Below, piece by piece: positions 33,030 through 44,234 of a DNA stretch of 64,000 nucleotides. A program made the translations under genes and the position numbers. A model generated the notes under the pieces. That model was given only the letters and a program-made list of their open reading frames with translations. It had not been told where the DNA came from and searched no databases. Source of the DNA: Hemerocallis citrina. Its lineage: Eukaryota; Streptophyta; Magnoliopsida; Asparagales; Asphodelaceae. Numbering within the stretch: the first letter of the stretch is position 1; each line of letters starts with the position of its first letter. Where the stretch lies: positions 203,356,827 to 203,420,826 of the forward strand of contig CM030364.1 of the NCBI GenBank assembly GCA_017893485.1, in the 5' to 3' direction.

Positions 33030-33725
33030 GGTACCTCGTCCGCTCGGCTCGATGGTCGTGGGGGCAGTTCGGAACGGCCATCTACTTCCGGCTCGCCTGA
33101 GGGCGAGCCGGGAAAGTAAAGTCGAGCCATAGGACTCCGACCCATCGTTAGGTTAGTTCGACGGCTGTGGGAGCAGTTCCGAATGGCGAACTACTTCTAG
33201 CTCGCTTAGAAGCGAACTTGCGAAGTAGAATCGAGCCAAGTGTTGGACTCCGAACCATCGTTAGATTAGTTCGATGGCTGTGGGAGCAATTCCGAATGGC
33301 GAACTACTTCTAGCTCGCTTAGAAGCGAACTTGCAAAGTAGAATCGAGCCAAGTGTTGGACTCCGAACCATCGTTAGAATAGTTCAACGGCTGTGGGAGC
33401 AGTTCCGAATGGCAAACTACTTCTAGCTCGCTTAGAAGCGAACTTGCGAAGTAGAATCGAGCCAAGTGTTGGACTCCGAACCATCGTTAGATTAGTTCAA
33501 CGGCTGTGGGAGCAATTCCGAATGGCGAACTACTTCTAGCTTGCTTAGAAGCGAACTTGCAAAGTAGAATCGAGCCAAGTTTTGGACTCCGAACCATCGT
33601 TAGATTAGTTCAACGGCTGTGGGAACAATTCCGAATGGCGAACTACTTCTAGCTCGCTTAGAAGCGAACTTGCAAAGTAGAATCGAGCCAAGTGTTGGAC
33701 TCCGAACCATCGTTAGATTGAAGAG
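33030..33725. repeat. E4 113-bp tandem repeat
   Basis: CCATCGTTAG recurs at 33142, 33255, 33368, 33481, 33594 and 33707, exactly 113 bp apart. Each unit contains the imperfect palindrome GCGAACTACTTC…GAAGCGAACTTGCGAAGTAG. It lies between the integrase end and the antisense gene's 3' side. Confidence 0.92.
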
Positions 33726-33887
33726 TTAAAAGCAGAGAGATGTAAACAGTAGCAAAAATATGAAAACTTTATTTATTAATATCCAATGATCGGCTGCTTC
33801 TAAAGTTGCTAGCCGTTATTACAAGGAAAAAATGAAAGAAAATTACTACAAGTAACAGGAAAGGAACGGTTCGACATCTCGAATTAC

Positions 33888-36063
33888 TTAGAGAGGCGTT
33901 GTTGCTCTCTCTTGGTATTTTAAGAGATGGTCGGCATTCCAAGTCCTGGGAATCTCCCTGCCTTCGAGGTCTTCTAGTCTGTATGTGCCGGGGCGGATTT
34001 CTTTAGAAATCTTGTAAGGTCCCTTCCAGTTCGGGGCCAATTTGCTTTTCTGACTAGGGAACGAGATGGCCAACTTTCGGAGGACCGGAGGACCAGGTCC
34101 CCTTCTTTGAGGTCTGTTGGGCAGACTTTTTTGTTGTATGCTAGCTCGATCCTTCTTCGGTAAGTTTGCTGGCGTATGGCAGCTCTCTCTCGGATTTCGT
34201 CTATCAGATCTAGACTTGCTCTGAGCTCCTTAGCGTTCTGTTCTTCTTCATAAGCTATCAGACGAGGATAGGGTAACCCGACTTCTAGGGGGATGATGGC
34301 CTCGAACCCGTAGGTGAGATTGAATGGGCTCTCTCCTGTTGGGGTCCGCTTCATGGTGCGGTAATTCCAGAGCATGTTGGGCAGCTGATCGACCCACAAG
34401 CCTTTGGAACACTTGTCTAACCTCTTCTTAATGCCTGAAAGGATCTGTCGGTTGGCATTTTCGGCCTGGCCATTCGACTGAGGATGAGAGACGGAGGAGA
34501 ACCGGTGTTGTATGGCGAGTCTTCACATAAAGCTCGGAAGGCAGCCCCCGTGAATTGCGTTCCGTTGTCCGTAATTAGGACCCTGGGGATGCCGAATCGG
34601 CAGATCACGCTCTTCCAGAAGAATTGAACGACCTTGTTTTCGGTGATCGTGGCCAGGGTCTCGGCCTCTATCTATTTCGAGAAATAGTCGACTGCCACGA
34701 CTAGGAACTTAAGCTGTCCGGGGGCTGGCGGAAACGGCCCTAGTAAATCCATCCCCCACATTGCGAAGGGGATCAGACTTGATAGGGAAGTGAGTGGTGC
34801 TTGTGGAAGGCATCAGATGTCGGAGTACTTCTGACAGGAGCTGCATTGCCGAACGTGTCGTTCGGCGTCCCGTAGGAGAGTGGGCCAGAAATACCCGTAG
34901 TTCAACACTTTGCGTGCCAGGGCTCTGGAGTCAGAATGGGCCCCGCCGATGCCCTCATGAAGTTCTTGCAGGGCGTAGTCGGCTTGCCCGGGGGAGAGGT
35001 ACCTCAGGTAGGGCCGACCGTCCACCTGGGTGAAGGAGCGTTTATATAGGATGCCTCCGATTAGTGTGTAACGCTCGGCTCGGGTTCTTACTCTTCGTGC
35101 TTCCTTCGGATCCTCGGGGAGGAGTCCGTCCCTTAAGAATTCGACGAGGGGTTTCATCCAATTGTCTTCGAGGAGGACAAGCAATGTTTCAACGGAGTCA
35201 AGTGTTTCGTCCTCTATGCTCGGCCTCAGGAGGATTTCTATCAAAACAGTCTGTTCGAGGCCTTGAAGGGAAGAGGAGGCTAATTTGGATAGGGCGTCGG
35301 CCTGAGCATTTTCTTCTCGGGGGATCCTTTGGATGAGGGCCTCTTCAAACAGTGCCATGAGGCTTTTGACTTTAGCCAAGTATTTACCATCCTGTCATCG
35401 CGGGCTTCATACTTGCCAAGGACCTGATTGACGACCAACTGAGAGTCGTTGAAGATCCGCAGGCGTTGTGCCCCTGCATTTCGGACCATTCCAAGACCGG
35501 CTATTAGCGCCTCGTATTCAGCTTCGTTGTTCGAGGCTTTGAAGTTTATACGGAGGGAGTATTGAAGGATGAAGTCATCTGGGCCTGCCAAAATGACCCC
35601 TGCCCCGCTTCCCTCATTGCAAGAGAATCCGTCAACATAAACCGACCAGACGGGTGGTCCCTTCACTGTTTGGCTGGACTCGGGGATAGTACTCTCAACT
35701 ATGAATTCGGCTAGTGCCTGAGCCTTGATCGCGGTCCGAGGCTGATAAGTTATATCGTGTTGGCTCAGCTCGATAGACCATTTCATAAGGCGACCCGAAG
35801 TCTCAGGCTTATAGAGGACCTGCTTCAGCAGCTGGTCGGTAAGAACGACCACCGAATGAGACTGAAAGTATGGGCGAAGCTTTCTCGTGGCCATTACCAA
35901 GGCATAAGCCATCTTTTCTATCTTCGGGTATCGGAGCTCGGCGTCCCGAAGCACTTTGCTGACATAGTAGATGGGCTTCTGAGCCCGGTCTTCTTCCCTC
36001 ACTAAAACTGCACTGAGGGTCTGCTCGGAGGTTGCCAGGTAGAGGTAGAGGGGTTCACCAGGG
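33888..36063 (-). pseudogene. pol: E4 pol, 3' part: RNase H, archaeal-type RNase H and integrase, disrupted
   Basis: Reading down the minus strand from 36063: RNase H (PGEPLYLYLATSEQ, LRPYFQSHSVVVLTD), then a second RNase H (WSVYVDGFSCNEGSGAGV, NNEAEYEALI, NDSQLVVNQV). The integrase zinc domain (ELHEGIGGAH…CSSCQKY) follows, then the core with Asp in VAVDYFSK, Asp in LITDNGTQF and Glu after HPQSNGQAE. The C-terminal domain has NWKGPYKIS. Breaks: a frameshift near 35370, TGA near 34812, TAG near 34677 (in place of Trp), and frameshifts near 34500 and 34060. All catalytic positions are recognisable, but this copy cannot make the enzymes. The N-terminal side is cut off by E5. Confidence 0.88.
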
Positions 36064-36068
36064 ATCGG
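36064..36068 (+). repeat. E5 target site duplication, left copy (ATCGG)
   Basis: ATCGG before TGGTGTGAAT at 36069, repeated at 42377-42381. Removing E5 and one copy restores the E4 pol reading LSKPI-PGEPL. Confidence 0.88.
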
Positions 36069-37624
36069 TGGTGTGAATATTTGCAAGTGTACAAAATCGC
36101 AACAAGTAATATAGTAGTGAATAGAGTGTCGAACCCACAGAGACTAGATATTTTATTGAGTACCGAATTTACTAGATGAATCACTATTTGGATAATCGAA
36201 ATTTAATAAATAAAAAAAACAACTAAATTAAATTAATCTAAAAGTCTAACTAACTAAATTAGTGGAGAGGGAGCGGAGTTTGAAAATTGTAATTTATTAA
36301 TTGCAAATCAATTCTAGGGTTTTTGAGTTCACCTAGTTAATCAAACACAATTTAAGATTCCATGAATAAAGAAATTATTTTTCCTGATTGTAGACCAAAA
36401 TCCCCAAATTATTCAATGTCTTCTCTCGAATAACACCAAAAATATCACCAACTAACAGTTTGACACATCTCTATGCAAATTTAATTAATCGAAGACTCAT
36501 TAAGTTCTGTGGATTTCTTAACGGCCACATTAATCGCGGTAAATTATCTCTAATTTCGCTCAATTAATGGTGTTCAATTTTTATTGTTCTAAATCACAAA
36601 TTACCTCTCGGTCTCTCCATGATCCAATAATTATACAAAAATCGGCCAAATAATTGTAAGCATTAAGCACAAAAACCAAACACACAACCGTAGAAAAATA
36701 TGAAATTGTGTTCTCAAAACCAGGCTATATCTATACCCTAGAACAATAAATTTAGTTCATAATAAAAATATTGTAATTAATAAATTTGTTCATGGATTGC
36801 ATATTTAAATTTAGAAGAGAAAAGAAAATACAAAGAAACTGTTTTGTAAATATAAATAATTGCAAACCACAATTGTTCTCTGTATCTTTATTCTCTGTCT
36901 TGAACTAAGCACAAAAATCACGTCAGAGGAGAACAAAAACCGAAACTGCTGTCTGCTACAGTACCCTGTCGCCGTCAGTGAACAGTACCGCTGTCTGTTG
37001 TTGCTACAGTACCGGGTCTTGTCGATGAACAGTGCCGCTACAGTGCTTCTGCTACAGGACCGGGTCTTCCCTTCTTCGCTGTTCTCTCTCTCTCTCTCTT
37101 TTTTTTTTTTTTTTTTCCTTCTTCGCTTCGTTGCTGAGTTCCTTGTTCCGCCCTCCGCGTCTCTCTCTTTCTTTGCTTCGGTTTTGGAGTACTTATATAG
37201 GAGCTGTAGATGAGGTATAGAGTAGGATTAGTGTATATCTGCAGAATAAAAATCAGAATTTAAAATAAATATTTAAATTTAAATTAATTAGATGAACTTA
37301 AAAAATAACTAATTTTTATTTTTGCCTTATCAAAATCCAATTAAATTTGTTTATTCTTTTTACACCCTCTTGACAATTAAAATTGTATTTTGCTTCTATA
37401 TAAAATTCAACAAATCATTAAAAATAATAAATCAATAATTTTTCTTTGTTTGTTGATTTTTATCAAAAATAATTACTTTTTGCATCAAAAATCTTATTTC
37501 TACATAAATAAGTAATTAATTGAAATATTATAGAAATAAGATGAATTTTAGACAATATAATCGAAAACAAGCAATTTTATTGAGTAATTGAATACAAATA
37601 TTTATATAAAAATAAGACACATTA
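36069..37624 (-). mobile_element. E5 3' LTR
   Basis: Plus-strand start TGGTGTGAATATTTGC, end GACACATTA (the expected final C is T here). It carries a CT/T microsatellite at 37084-37118 and minus-strand TATATAAG near 37192. A 117-residue plus-strand frame occurs in both LTRs, but it crosses the microsatellite and opposes the element, so I do not call it. Confidence 0.9.
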
Positions 37625-37627
37625 AAT

Positions 37628-37640
37628 ACCCCCAAACTTA
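37628..37640 (-). other. E5 polypurine tract
   Basis: The minus strand reads TAAGTTTGGGGGT just upstream of the 3' LTR, as in other Athila elements. A near copy (TCAAGTTTGGGGGG) occurs internally at 38493-38506. Confidence 0.75.
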
Positions 37641-38945
37641 AGATTTTGCTTGTCCTCAAGCAAAAAGTAGAATCATGAATAAGGGAAAAATAATCAAGAG
37701 TCGACTCAACCCATTACACTAAGAATTCTCATCATGTAAGCATTAAAATTGCAACTAAAAATATAAACAATAGCAAATAAAGTAAACCTAAGCATACTCA
37801 CTTTCTCCAGTGCAATTATTTATTCATAATTCCCAACCCAATCGCATTTGTCATGCAATTAATCTAATTATAGTATGTGACAACTTCATCTGTGATTTCT
37901 CATTCTCACTACTACAAACCGAGTAGCAAACTAGAGGGTTTTTTTTTTTTTTTTTTGAAGTCTTTTCTCTAAGTTGTCACTTGTTTTTTTACGCGAATGC
38001 AAAACATTTGTGATGAATTCACCCGGTTACTCAACAAGTCACAAACTTAAACTGCTTTGCATACTCATATTTCAAGTTGACGTTTTACGTAAAAGTAAAC
38101 ATTGGTGATGAATACCCCTAGTTACTAAGCAACTCAAAACATTGGAGTAGATTGACTTTATTCAATTTTTTTTTATTTTTTTTTAAACTCTATTTACTTA
38201 AACTCTGCTTAGGACTAGATCAAAGGAGATAATCACAAGAAAAAACATCACATTTGTCTTTAATGTATAATAGCATGACCCACACAATTTTGTAAGGAAT
38301 TGTAAATGTCAATAATCCTAAAGTAAATAAGTATGCTTACTCTTGCTTTATAAGCAAGTGTCTATCCCAAAAAAAATATTTCAATGCTTATCTCAATGAA
38401 GAATTCAAAAGTGTAAAGATGAATCAAATTGAAATCCTTTTAAAATTTTGTTTTTCTTTTCTAAAAATAATAATAATAATTTGTAAAATCTTCCCCCCAA
38501 ACTTGAATATCACATTGTCCTCAATGGGAAAGGAAACAGAAAAACAAAATGAATGGAAAAAGTTCAGAATTCTCCCCTGATTTGTCTTGAAAATTCTGCA
38601 CGCGCAGCGTTCACTATTTTGGCAATATCTGGAGCTGTAGATGTCCAAATGAGCTGAAATTTTTTTTTTGCTGGAAAGCTCAGACAATTGTCTACAACTT
38701 CTCTTTGAATAAGTTTTCCAGATTTTGACTCCAAACTGCTAAAAAACAGCCATCAATGAAAGCGTACAAAACAGCTCCGCCCGGCGACTTCAAAATTTAT
38801 GCAATCCTACAAAATAAAATCAAAAATTAAAAATAAAAATAAACTAAAAGAAAAATCTAACCTAAATGCAGTAAAAGAAAAACATGGGTTGCCTCCCAAG
38901 AAGCGCTAAGTTTTAAGTCTTCAGCCAGACATGGGGGTGAGATGG
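37641..38945. other. E5 non-coding stretch between gag and polypurine tract
   Basis: AT-rich with poly(T) runs (37938-37955, 38165-38185) and a duplicated block of TTAC(T)CAACAAGTCACAAAC type (38030 and 38115). No conserved frame; the 87-residue minus frame at 38424-38687 is not recognised. Confidence 0.6.
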
Positions 38946-40625
38946 TTATGTAACGCCAAGATCCAACAGCATTAGCACATCTTTTCTAATTTTTCTCTTC
39001 AGATGTGGATCAGGTTCAAGCTCAAGTTTGAGGCGTTTTCTTCGTGATGATGATGTCTTTGATTCCCCCGCCTCTTTGAATTTATGCTGCAAAAATGAAT
39101 AAATAGAGGGTGCAGCATCCAAATACATAACATTTTCAAAAATATTTTCTTTTTCAGTTTCGAATGTTGCTGCATTTGTTGGACATACTTTGATTGTCAA
39201 CTTTTCAATTTCGACACTATGTTTCTCGCCCACAATTACATCAATTTTACTTACTTGAAAAGATGACTGTTCTTCAGGAGGAAGCTTTATGGGATTAAAA
39301 ATATCATACGTTACTTGTTCCTCCACAATTTGTTCAATCTCATTTTGCTTTTCAACCACATTCTGTTCGCCATTTTCTTCTTGTGGTTGCTCAATTGTCC
39401 TTCCGCTGCTTAGTGTTATTGCTTTGACATCCTCCGTGGGGTTGACAACTGTGTTGCTTGGTAATGTTCCTGCAGTTTTTTCATTTAAAATATTTGAAAT
39501 TTTACCAATTTGTACCTCAAGATTGTGAATGGAAGCCGTATTATTTTGAATCGCCACATCTGTCTTCTGCATATACTGATCTGTCTTTTGTATGAATTGC
39601 ATGAACACCTCTTCTAATGTCGGCTTCTTTTCTTGCTGTGAAAAATTTTGAGGTGGTATAACTGCTCCTTGATTGTTGTTCCAAAAAAAATTGGGGGTGT
39701 TTCTCCATTCTGAATTGTATGTGTTTGCATAATGATTGTTTTGCATTTGAAAGTTTGACACAAAATTGTCATGTTCGGCATTTGATGGAGCAAAAGGGTT
39801 CCCCACTTGGCAATCTACACTAAAATGGTTTCCTGCACAAAGATTACAAATGATATTAGATTGAATAGCATTAACATTCATATTACCTATTTGCTTAGAT
39901 AAAATATCAAGTTTTGCATTTATATTAGAAATAGGGTCAAGTTCAAAAACTCCAGCCACTTTTCTTGGCATTATTCTTTCTGAAGACCACTGGTAATGAT
40001 TTGATGTCATCTCCTCTAAAAGATCATAGGCTGCTTTGTATGTTTTGCTCATAAGTGCACCACCAGCTGCTGCGTCAACCATAGATCTATGTATAACTCC
40101 CAAACCATTATAGAATGTTTGCATTTGCAGCCATTTCGGTAGTTCATGATGAGGACACTTTATCAATAACTCTTTAAACCTTTCCCATGCATCATACATA
40201 GACTCGGTCTCAAATTGAGTAAATGTGCAAATATCATTTCTTAGCTTTGCGGTCTTTGCTGGTGGAAAATACTTGGCTAGAAACTTTTGTGCAAGTCCCT
40301 CCCAAGTAGTAATACTACCGGGTGGTAGATAATGTAGCCATGCCTTCGCCTTATCTCGTAGGGAAAAAGAAAAGAGTCTCAGTCTAATTGCATCGTCTGA
40401 TACACCGTTGTGCTTGAAAGTGTCACAAATTTCTAAAAAGTTTGCAATGTGAGCATAAGGATCCTCGTGCGGTAATCCCCAAAATTGAACAGTCTGTTGA
40501 ATCAATATAATCATCTCCGGTTCAATCTCAAAATCGTCAACTTCAATAACCGGCTTCTTTATGCTTGATTCATAAATCGAGGGCATAGCATAGTCTCTCA
40601 AAGGCCTGTTTTCATCATTTGCCAT
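38946..40625 (-). CDS. gag: E5 gag, open, 559 residues, Athila type
   Basis: Complete frame starting 200 bp after the primer site and ending at 38946. Residues about 80-175 form the Retrotrans_gag capsid core (RDKAKAWLHYLPPGSITTWE, FLAKYFPPAKTAKLR, WERFKELLIKCPHHELPKW). A zinc knuckle with slightly short spacing lies at C260-x2-C263-x3-H267-x4-C272. The region after 330 is Gln-, Glu- and Asn-rich with probable coiled coil (residues 330-385). The C-terminus ends LKRKIRKDVLMLLDLGVT. In Athila the frame normally runs on into protease and pol; here a stop follows directly and pol is absent. Gag would assemble particles, so E5 could act as a gag donor or be mobilised in trans. The open state agrees with recent insertion. 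Confidence 0.9.
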   Translation of the reverse strand: MANDENRPLRDYAMPSIYESSIKKPVIEVDDFEIEPEMIILIQQTVQFWGLPHEDPYAHIANFLEICDTFKHNGVSDDAIRLRLFSFSLRDKAKAWLHYLPPGSITTWEGLAQKFLAKYFPPAKTAKLRNDICTFTQFETESMYDAWERFKELLIKCPHHELPKWLQMQTFYNGLGVIHRSMVDAAAGGALMSKTYKAAYDLLEEMTSNHYQWSSERIMPRKVAGVFELDPISNINAKLDILSKQIGNMNVNAIQSNIICNLCAGNHFSVDCQVGNPFAPSNAEHDNFVSNFQMQNNHYANTYNSEWRNTPNFFWNNNQGAVIPPQNFSQQEKKPTLEEVFMQFIQKTDQYMQKTDVAIQNNTASIHNLEVQIGKISNILNEKTAGTLPSNTVVNPTEDVKAITLSSGRTIEQPQEENGEQNVVEKQNEIEQIVEEQVTYDIFNPIKLPPEEQSSFQVSKIDVIVGEKHSVEIEKLTIKVCPTNAATFETEKENIFENVMYLDAAPSIYSFLQHKFKEAGESKTSSSRRKRLKLELEPDPHLKRKIRKDVLMLLDLGVT

Positions 40626-40804
40626 GATAATTCTCTTGTATGTCCTGAAATATAAGTATTTAAAAATAGAAAAACTAAAAAATAAAATAAGTAAGTCAAA
40701 AGAAAATAAAGAGGTAAAATAATAATAAAATAAAAATAATTACAAAAAAAATCCAAACTAGTAATAATCTAGCAATTTTCAATATCAATAAAAGAATAAC
40801 TAGT

Positions 40805-40821
40805 CCCCGGCAACGGCGCCA
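40805..40821 (-). other. E5 primer-binding site
   Basis: The minus strand reads TGGCGCCGTTGCCGGGG, six bases after the LTR end at 40828. This is the standard Athila primer site (tRNA-Asp type by family knowledge). Confidence 0.85.
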
Positions 40822-40827
40822 AAAACT

Positions 40828-42376
40828 TGGTGTGAATATTTGCAAGTGTACAAAATTGCAACAAGTAATATAGTAGTGAATAGAGTGTCGAACCCACAGA
40901 GACTAGATATTTTATTGAGTACCGAATTTACTAGATGAATCACTATTTGGATAATCGAAATTTAATAAATAAAAAAAACAACTAAATTAAATTAATCTAA
41001 AAGTCTAACTAACTAAATTAGTGGAGAGGAAGCGGAGTTTGAAAATTGTAATTTATTAATTGCAAATCAATTCTAGGGTTTTTGAGTTCACCTAGTTAAT
41101 CAAACACAATTTAAGATTCCATGAATAAAGAAATTATTTTTCCTGGTTGTAGACCAAAATCCCCAAATTATTCAATGTCTTCTCTCGAATAACACCAAAA
41201 ATATCTCCAACTAACAGTTTGACACATCTCTATGCAAATTTAATTAATCGAAGACTCATTAAGTTCTGTGGATTTCTTAACGGCCACATTAATCGCGGTA
41301 AATTATCTCTAATTTCGCTCAATTAATGGTGTTCAATTTTTATTGTTCTAAATCACAAATTACCTCTCGGTCTCTCCATGATCCAATAATTATACAAAAA
41401 TCGGCCGAATAATTGTAAGCATTAAGCACAAAAACCAAACACACAACCGTAGAAAAATATAAAATTGTGTTCTCAAAACTAGGCTATATCTATACCCTAG
41501 AACAATAAATTTAGTTCATAATAAAAATATTGTAAATAATAAATTTGTTCATGGATTGCATATTTAAATTTAGAAGAGAAAAGAAAATACAAAGAAACTG
41601 TTTTGTAAATATAAATAATTGCAAACCACAATTGTTCTCTGTATCTTTATTCTCTGTCTTGAACTAAGCACAAAAATCACGTCAGAGGAGAACAAAAACC
41701 GAAACTGCTGTCTGCTACAGTACCCTGTCGCCGTCAGTGAACAGTACCGCTGTCTGCTGTTGCTACAATACCGGGTCTTGTCGATGAACAGTGCCGCTAC
41801 AGTGCTTCTGCTACAGGACCGGGTCTTCCCTTCTTCGCTGTTCTCTCTCTCTCTCTTTTTTTTTTTTTTCTTCTTCGCTTCGTTGCTGAGTTCCTTGTTC
41901 CGCCCTCCGCGTCTCTCTCTTTCTTTGCTTCGGTTTTGGAGTACTTATATAAGAGTTGTAGATGAGGCATAGAGTAGGATTAGTATATATCTGCAGAATA
42001 AAAATCAGAATTTAAAATAAATATTTAAATTTAAATTAATTAGATGAACTTAAAAAATAATTAATTTTTATTTTTGCCTTATCAAAATCCAATTAAATTT
42101 GTTTATTCTTTTTACACCCTCTTGACAATTAAAATTGTATTTTGCTCCTATATAAAATTCAACAAATCATTAAAAATAATAAATCAATAATTTTTCTTTG
42201 TTTGTTGATTTTTATCAAAAATAATTACTTTTTGCATCAAAAATCTTATTTCTACATAAATAAGTAATTAATTGAAATATTATAGAAATAAGATGAATTT
42301 TAGACAATATAATCGAAAACAAGCAATTTTATTGAGTAATTGAATACAAATATTTATATAAAAATAAGACACATCA
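40828..42376 (-). mobile_element. E5 5' LTR
   Basis: Partner of 36069-37624, ending on the plus strand with GACACATCA. Differences from the 3' LTR are few: scattered single bases and a shorter CT/T run at 41842-41868. Confidence 0.9.
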
Positions 42377-44234
42377 ATCGGTTTGCTGAGGAGAGGGGGA
42401 TTGACGAGGTAAGCCTTGAGCTGGTCAAAGGACTCCTGTTGCTGCTGTCCCCATTCGAATCCTTTAGCCCCCCTGAGGGCCTTGAAGAAAGGGAGGCATT
42501 TCTTCCCGGACTTTGAGAGAAAGCGCTCAATGGCGGCTAAACGGCCTGTTAATCTCTGAACTTCTTTTACATTTTTGGGAGGGGCCATGTCTAATATGGC
42601 CTTGATTTTCTCCGGGTTTGCTTCAATTCCTCGTTGGCTAACCATGAAGCCGAGGAACTTCCCTGATGAGACGCCGAACGCACACTTGTTCGGGTTGAGT
42701 CTCATATTGTGCTTTCTCAGAACGTCAAATGCTTCTTGGAGGTCGGTCACATGATCAACGCCCCGGATGCTTTTTACAAGCATGTCGTCAACATACACCT
42801 CCATGTTCCGGCCGATCTGAGCCTGGAAAACCTTGTTGACTAGGCGTTGGTATGTTGCACCTGCATTCTTTAGACCGAACGGCATGATTCTGTAGCAATA
42901 GTGGCCTTGGTCGGTCACAAACGAAGTCTTCGGGATATCTGGGGGAACATCCGGATCTGGTTGTAGCCTGAGAAGGCGTCCATGAAGCTGAGGAGCTCAT
43001 GTCCCGAGGTTGCATCGATCAGGGTGTCAATGCTCGGAAGAGGGAATGGGTCCTTGGGGCAAACCTTGTTGAGGTCGGTAAAATCAATGCAAATCCTTCA
43101 AGTCCCATTGGACTTCTTCACCATCACTATATTCGACAACCACTCAGGATAGTTCACCTCCTGTATGAAACGGGCCTTCAAGAGCTTGTCCACCTCCTCT
43201 TTTATAGCGAGCTGATGCTCGGGGGCGAACTTGCGCCTCTTCTGCTGAACCAGTTTGGACCCCGGAACAATGCTCAGGTGGTGGACCAGAAGTTCTTCGG
43301 AGATCCCGAGCATATCTGCAGCTGACCAAGCGAAGAGGTCTTCGTTCCTTCGGATGCATTCTACAATGTCCGAGTATAGGGCGGACGGGAGGGTCTTGCT
43401 AACAAAGAATTTGCGAGTCGGGTCCTGCTCAGAGAAGAGCACTTCCTCCAATTCGTCCACCAGCTCGGAGGTCGGCCGAGCAGTGTCTTGGGGGATTTCC
43501 AGAGTTTCTAAGGAGAGGACGGGTCCGAGGGTAGAGGTCATGTAGCACTTTCTGGCCGTTTCCTGATTGCCCCTTACTTCCCCTACTCCGGCCCGAGTGG
43601 GAAATTTCATTTTGAGATGGTAGGAAGAAGGGATGGCTTCAAGGGCGGCCAGGCCGGGCCGGCCCAGAATGACATTGTAGGCTGCTGGGACATCTACGAC
43701 CATGAAGTCCATCGACTCCGTTCGGGTAGTAGGAGTTTTGCCAGCGGTTACGTCGAGGGTAATCACCCCTTCAATAGTCACTGGCACTCCCGTGAACCCA
43801 TGGAGCGTGTAGCCGGCGGGCTTGAGTCTATCTCGGGAGAGCTTTAGGCCTTTGAAAACGGCGAGGAAGAGGATGTTTACAGAGCTGCCATTATCCACTA
43901 GGATCCTCTCCACTTTGAAATTCGCCATGTGAAGGCTAATGACGAGTGCGTCGCAATGTGGGGTGCGAACTCCTTCAAGATCCTCGTCGGAGAATGTGAC
44001 AGGCACTCCGAGGCCTTTGGGAGGAGGGGTGGTTCGGACCGAGTTGACTTCTCTTATAAATGCCTTCCGAGAGGAGTTTGAGGAGCCCCCCATTGGGCCC
44101 CCATGAATGAGGTGGAGGACTCGCTCTTCCTCAAAGTCAGGCGTCTCTTCTCGTTCCGGACGCTTGTTAGCCTCCCGAGGCGGGGGAGGAAGTTCGGCTC
44201 GGTCCTTTCTTACAAACCTGGTCAGCTGCCCCCT
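42377..44234 (-). pseudogene. pol: E4 pol, 5' part: protease and reverse transcriptase, disrupted
   Basis: The frame continues from gag. Protease: RILVDNGSSVNILF (the DNGSS form common in Tat) and YNVILGRPGL near 43700-43900. RT: KLLKARFIQEVNYPEWLSN, FTDLNKVCPKDPFPLP, FMDAFSGYNQI, MPFGLKNAGATYQRL, VYVDDMLVKS (catalytic YVDD), then the connection domain to LSKPI, where E5 interrupts. Breaks: TGA near 43098 in place of the Trp after SNGT, and a frameshift near 42930 between YNQIRM and the MPFG block. The two halves of pol are separated by 6.3 kb of E5. Confidence 0.88.

Larger units (their letters stand above)
36069..42376 (-). mobile_element. E5: Athila-like non-autonomous element with gag only
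   Basis: On the minus strand: 5' LTR 42376-40828, primer site TGGCGCCGTTGCCGGGG (Athila type), gag, a 1.3-kb non-coding stretch, TTTGGGGGTA purine tract, 3' LTR 37624-36069. Length 6.3 kb. There is no protease, RT, integrase or env-like frame. LTRs are 1556 and 1549 bp and nearly identical by eye. It is inserted between RT and RNase H of E4 with duplication ATCGG. Confidence 0.92.

Noticed and set aside
33142..33720. Evenly spaced 113-bp repeats as a possible CRISPR array
   Set aside because: The whole unit is repeated, with no unique spacers; plant retrotransposon context.
34794..35336. Plus-strand frames over integrase and RNase H
   Set aside because: Shadows of the well-supported minus-strand pol.
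36860..37213. 117-residue plus-strand frame present in both E5 LTRs (also 41619-41972)
   Set aside because: It encodes a CT/T microsatellite, differs in frame after it between copies, and runs against the element.
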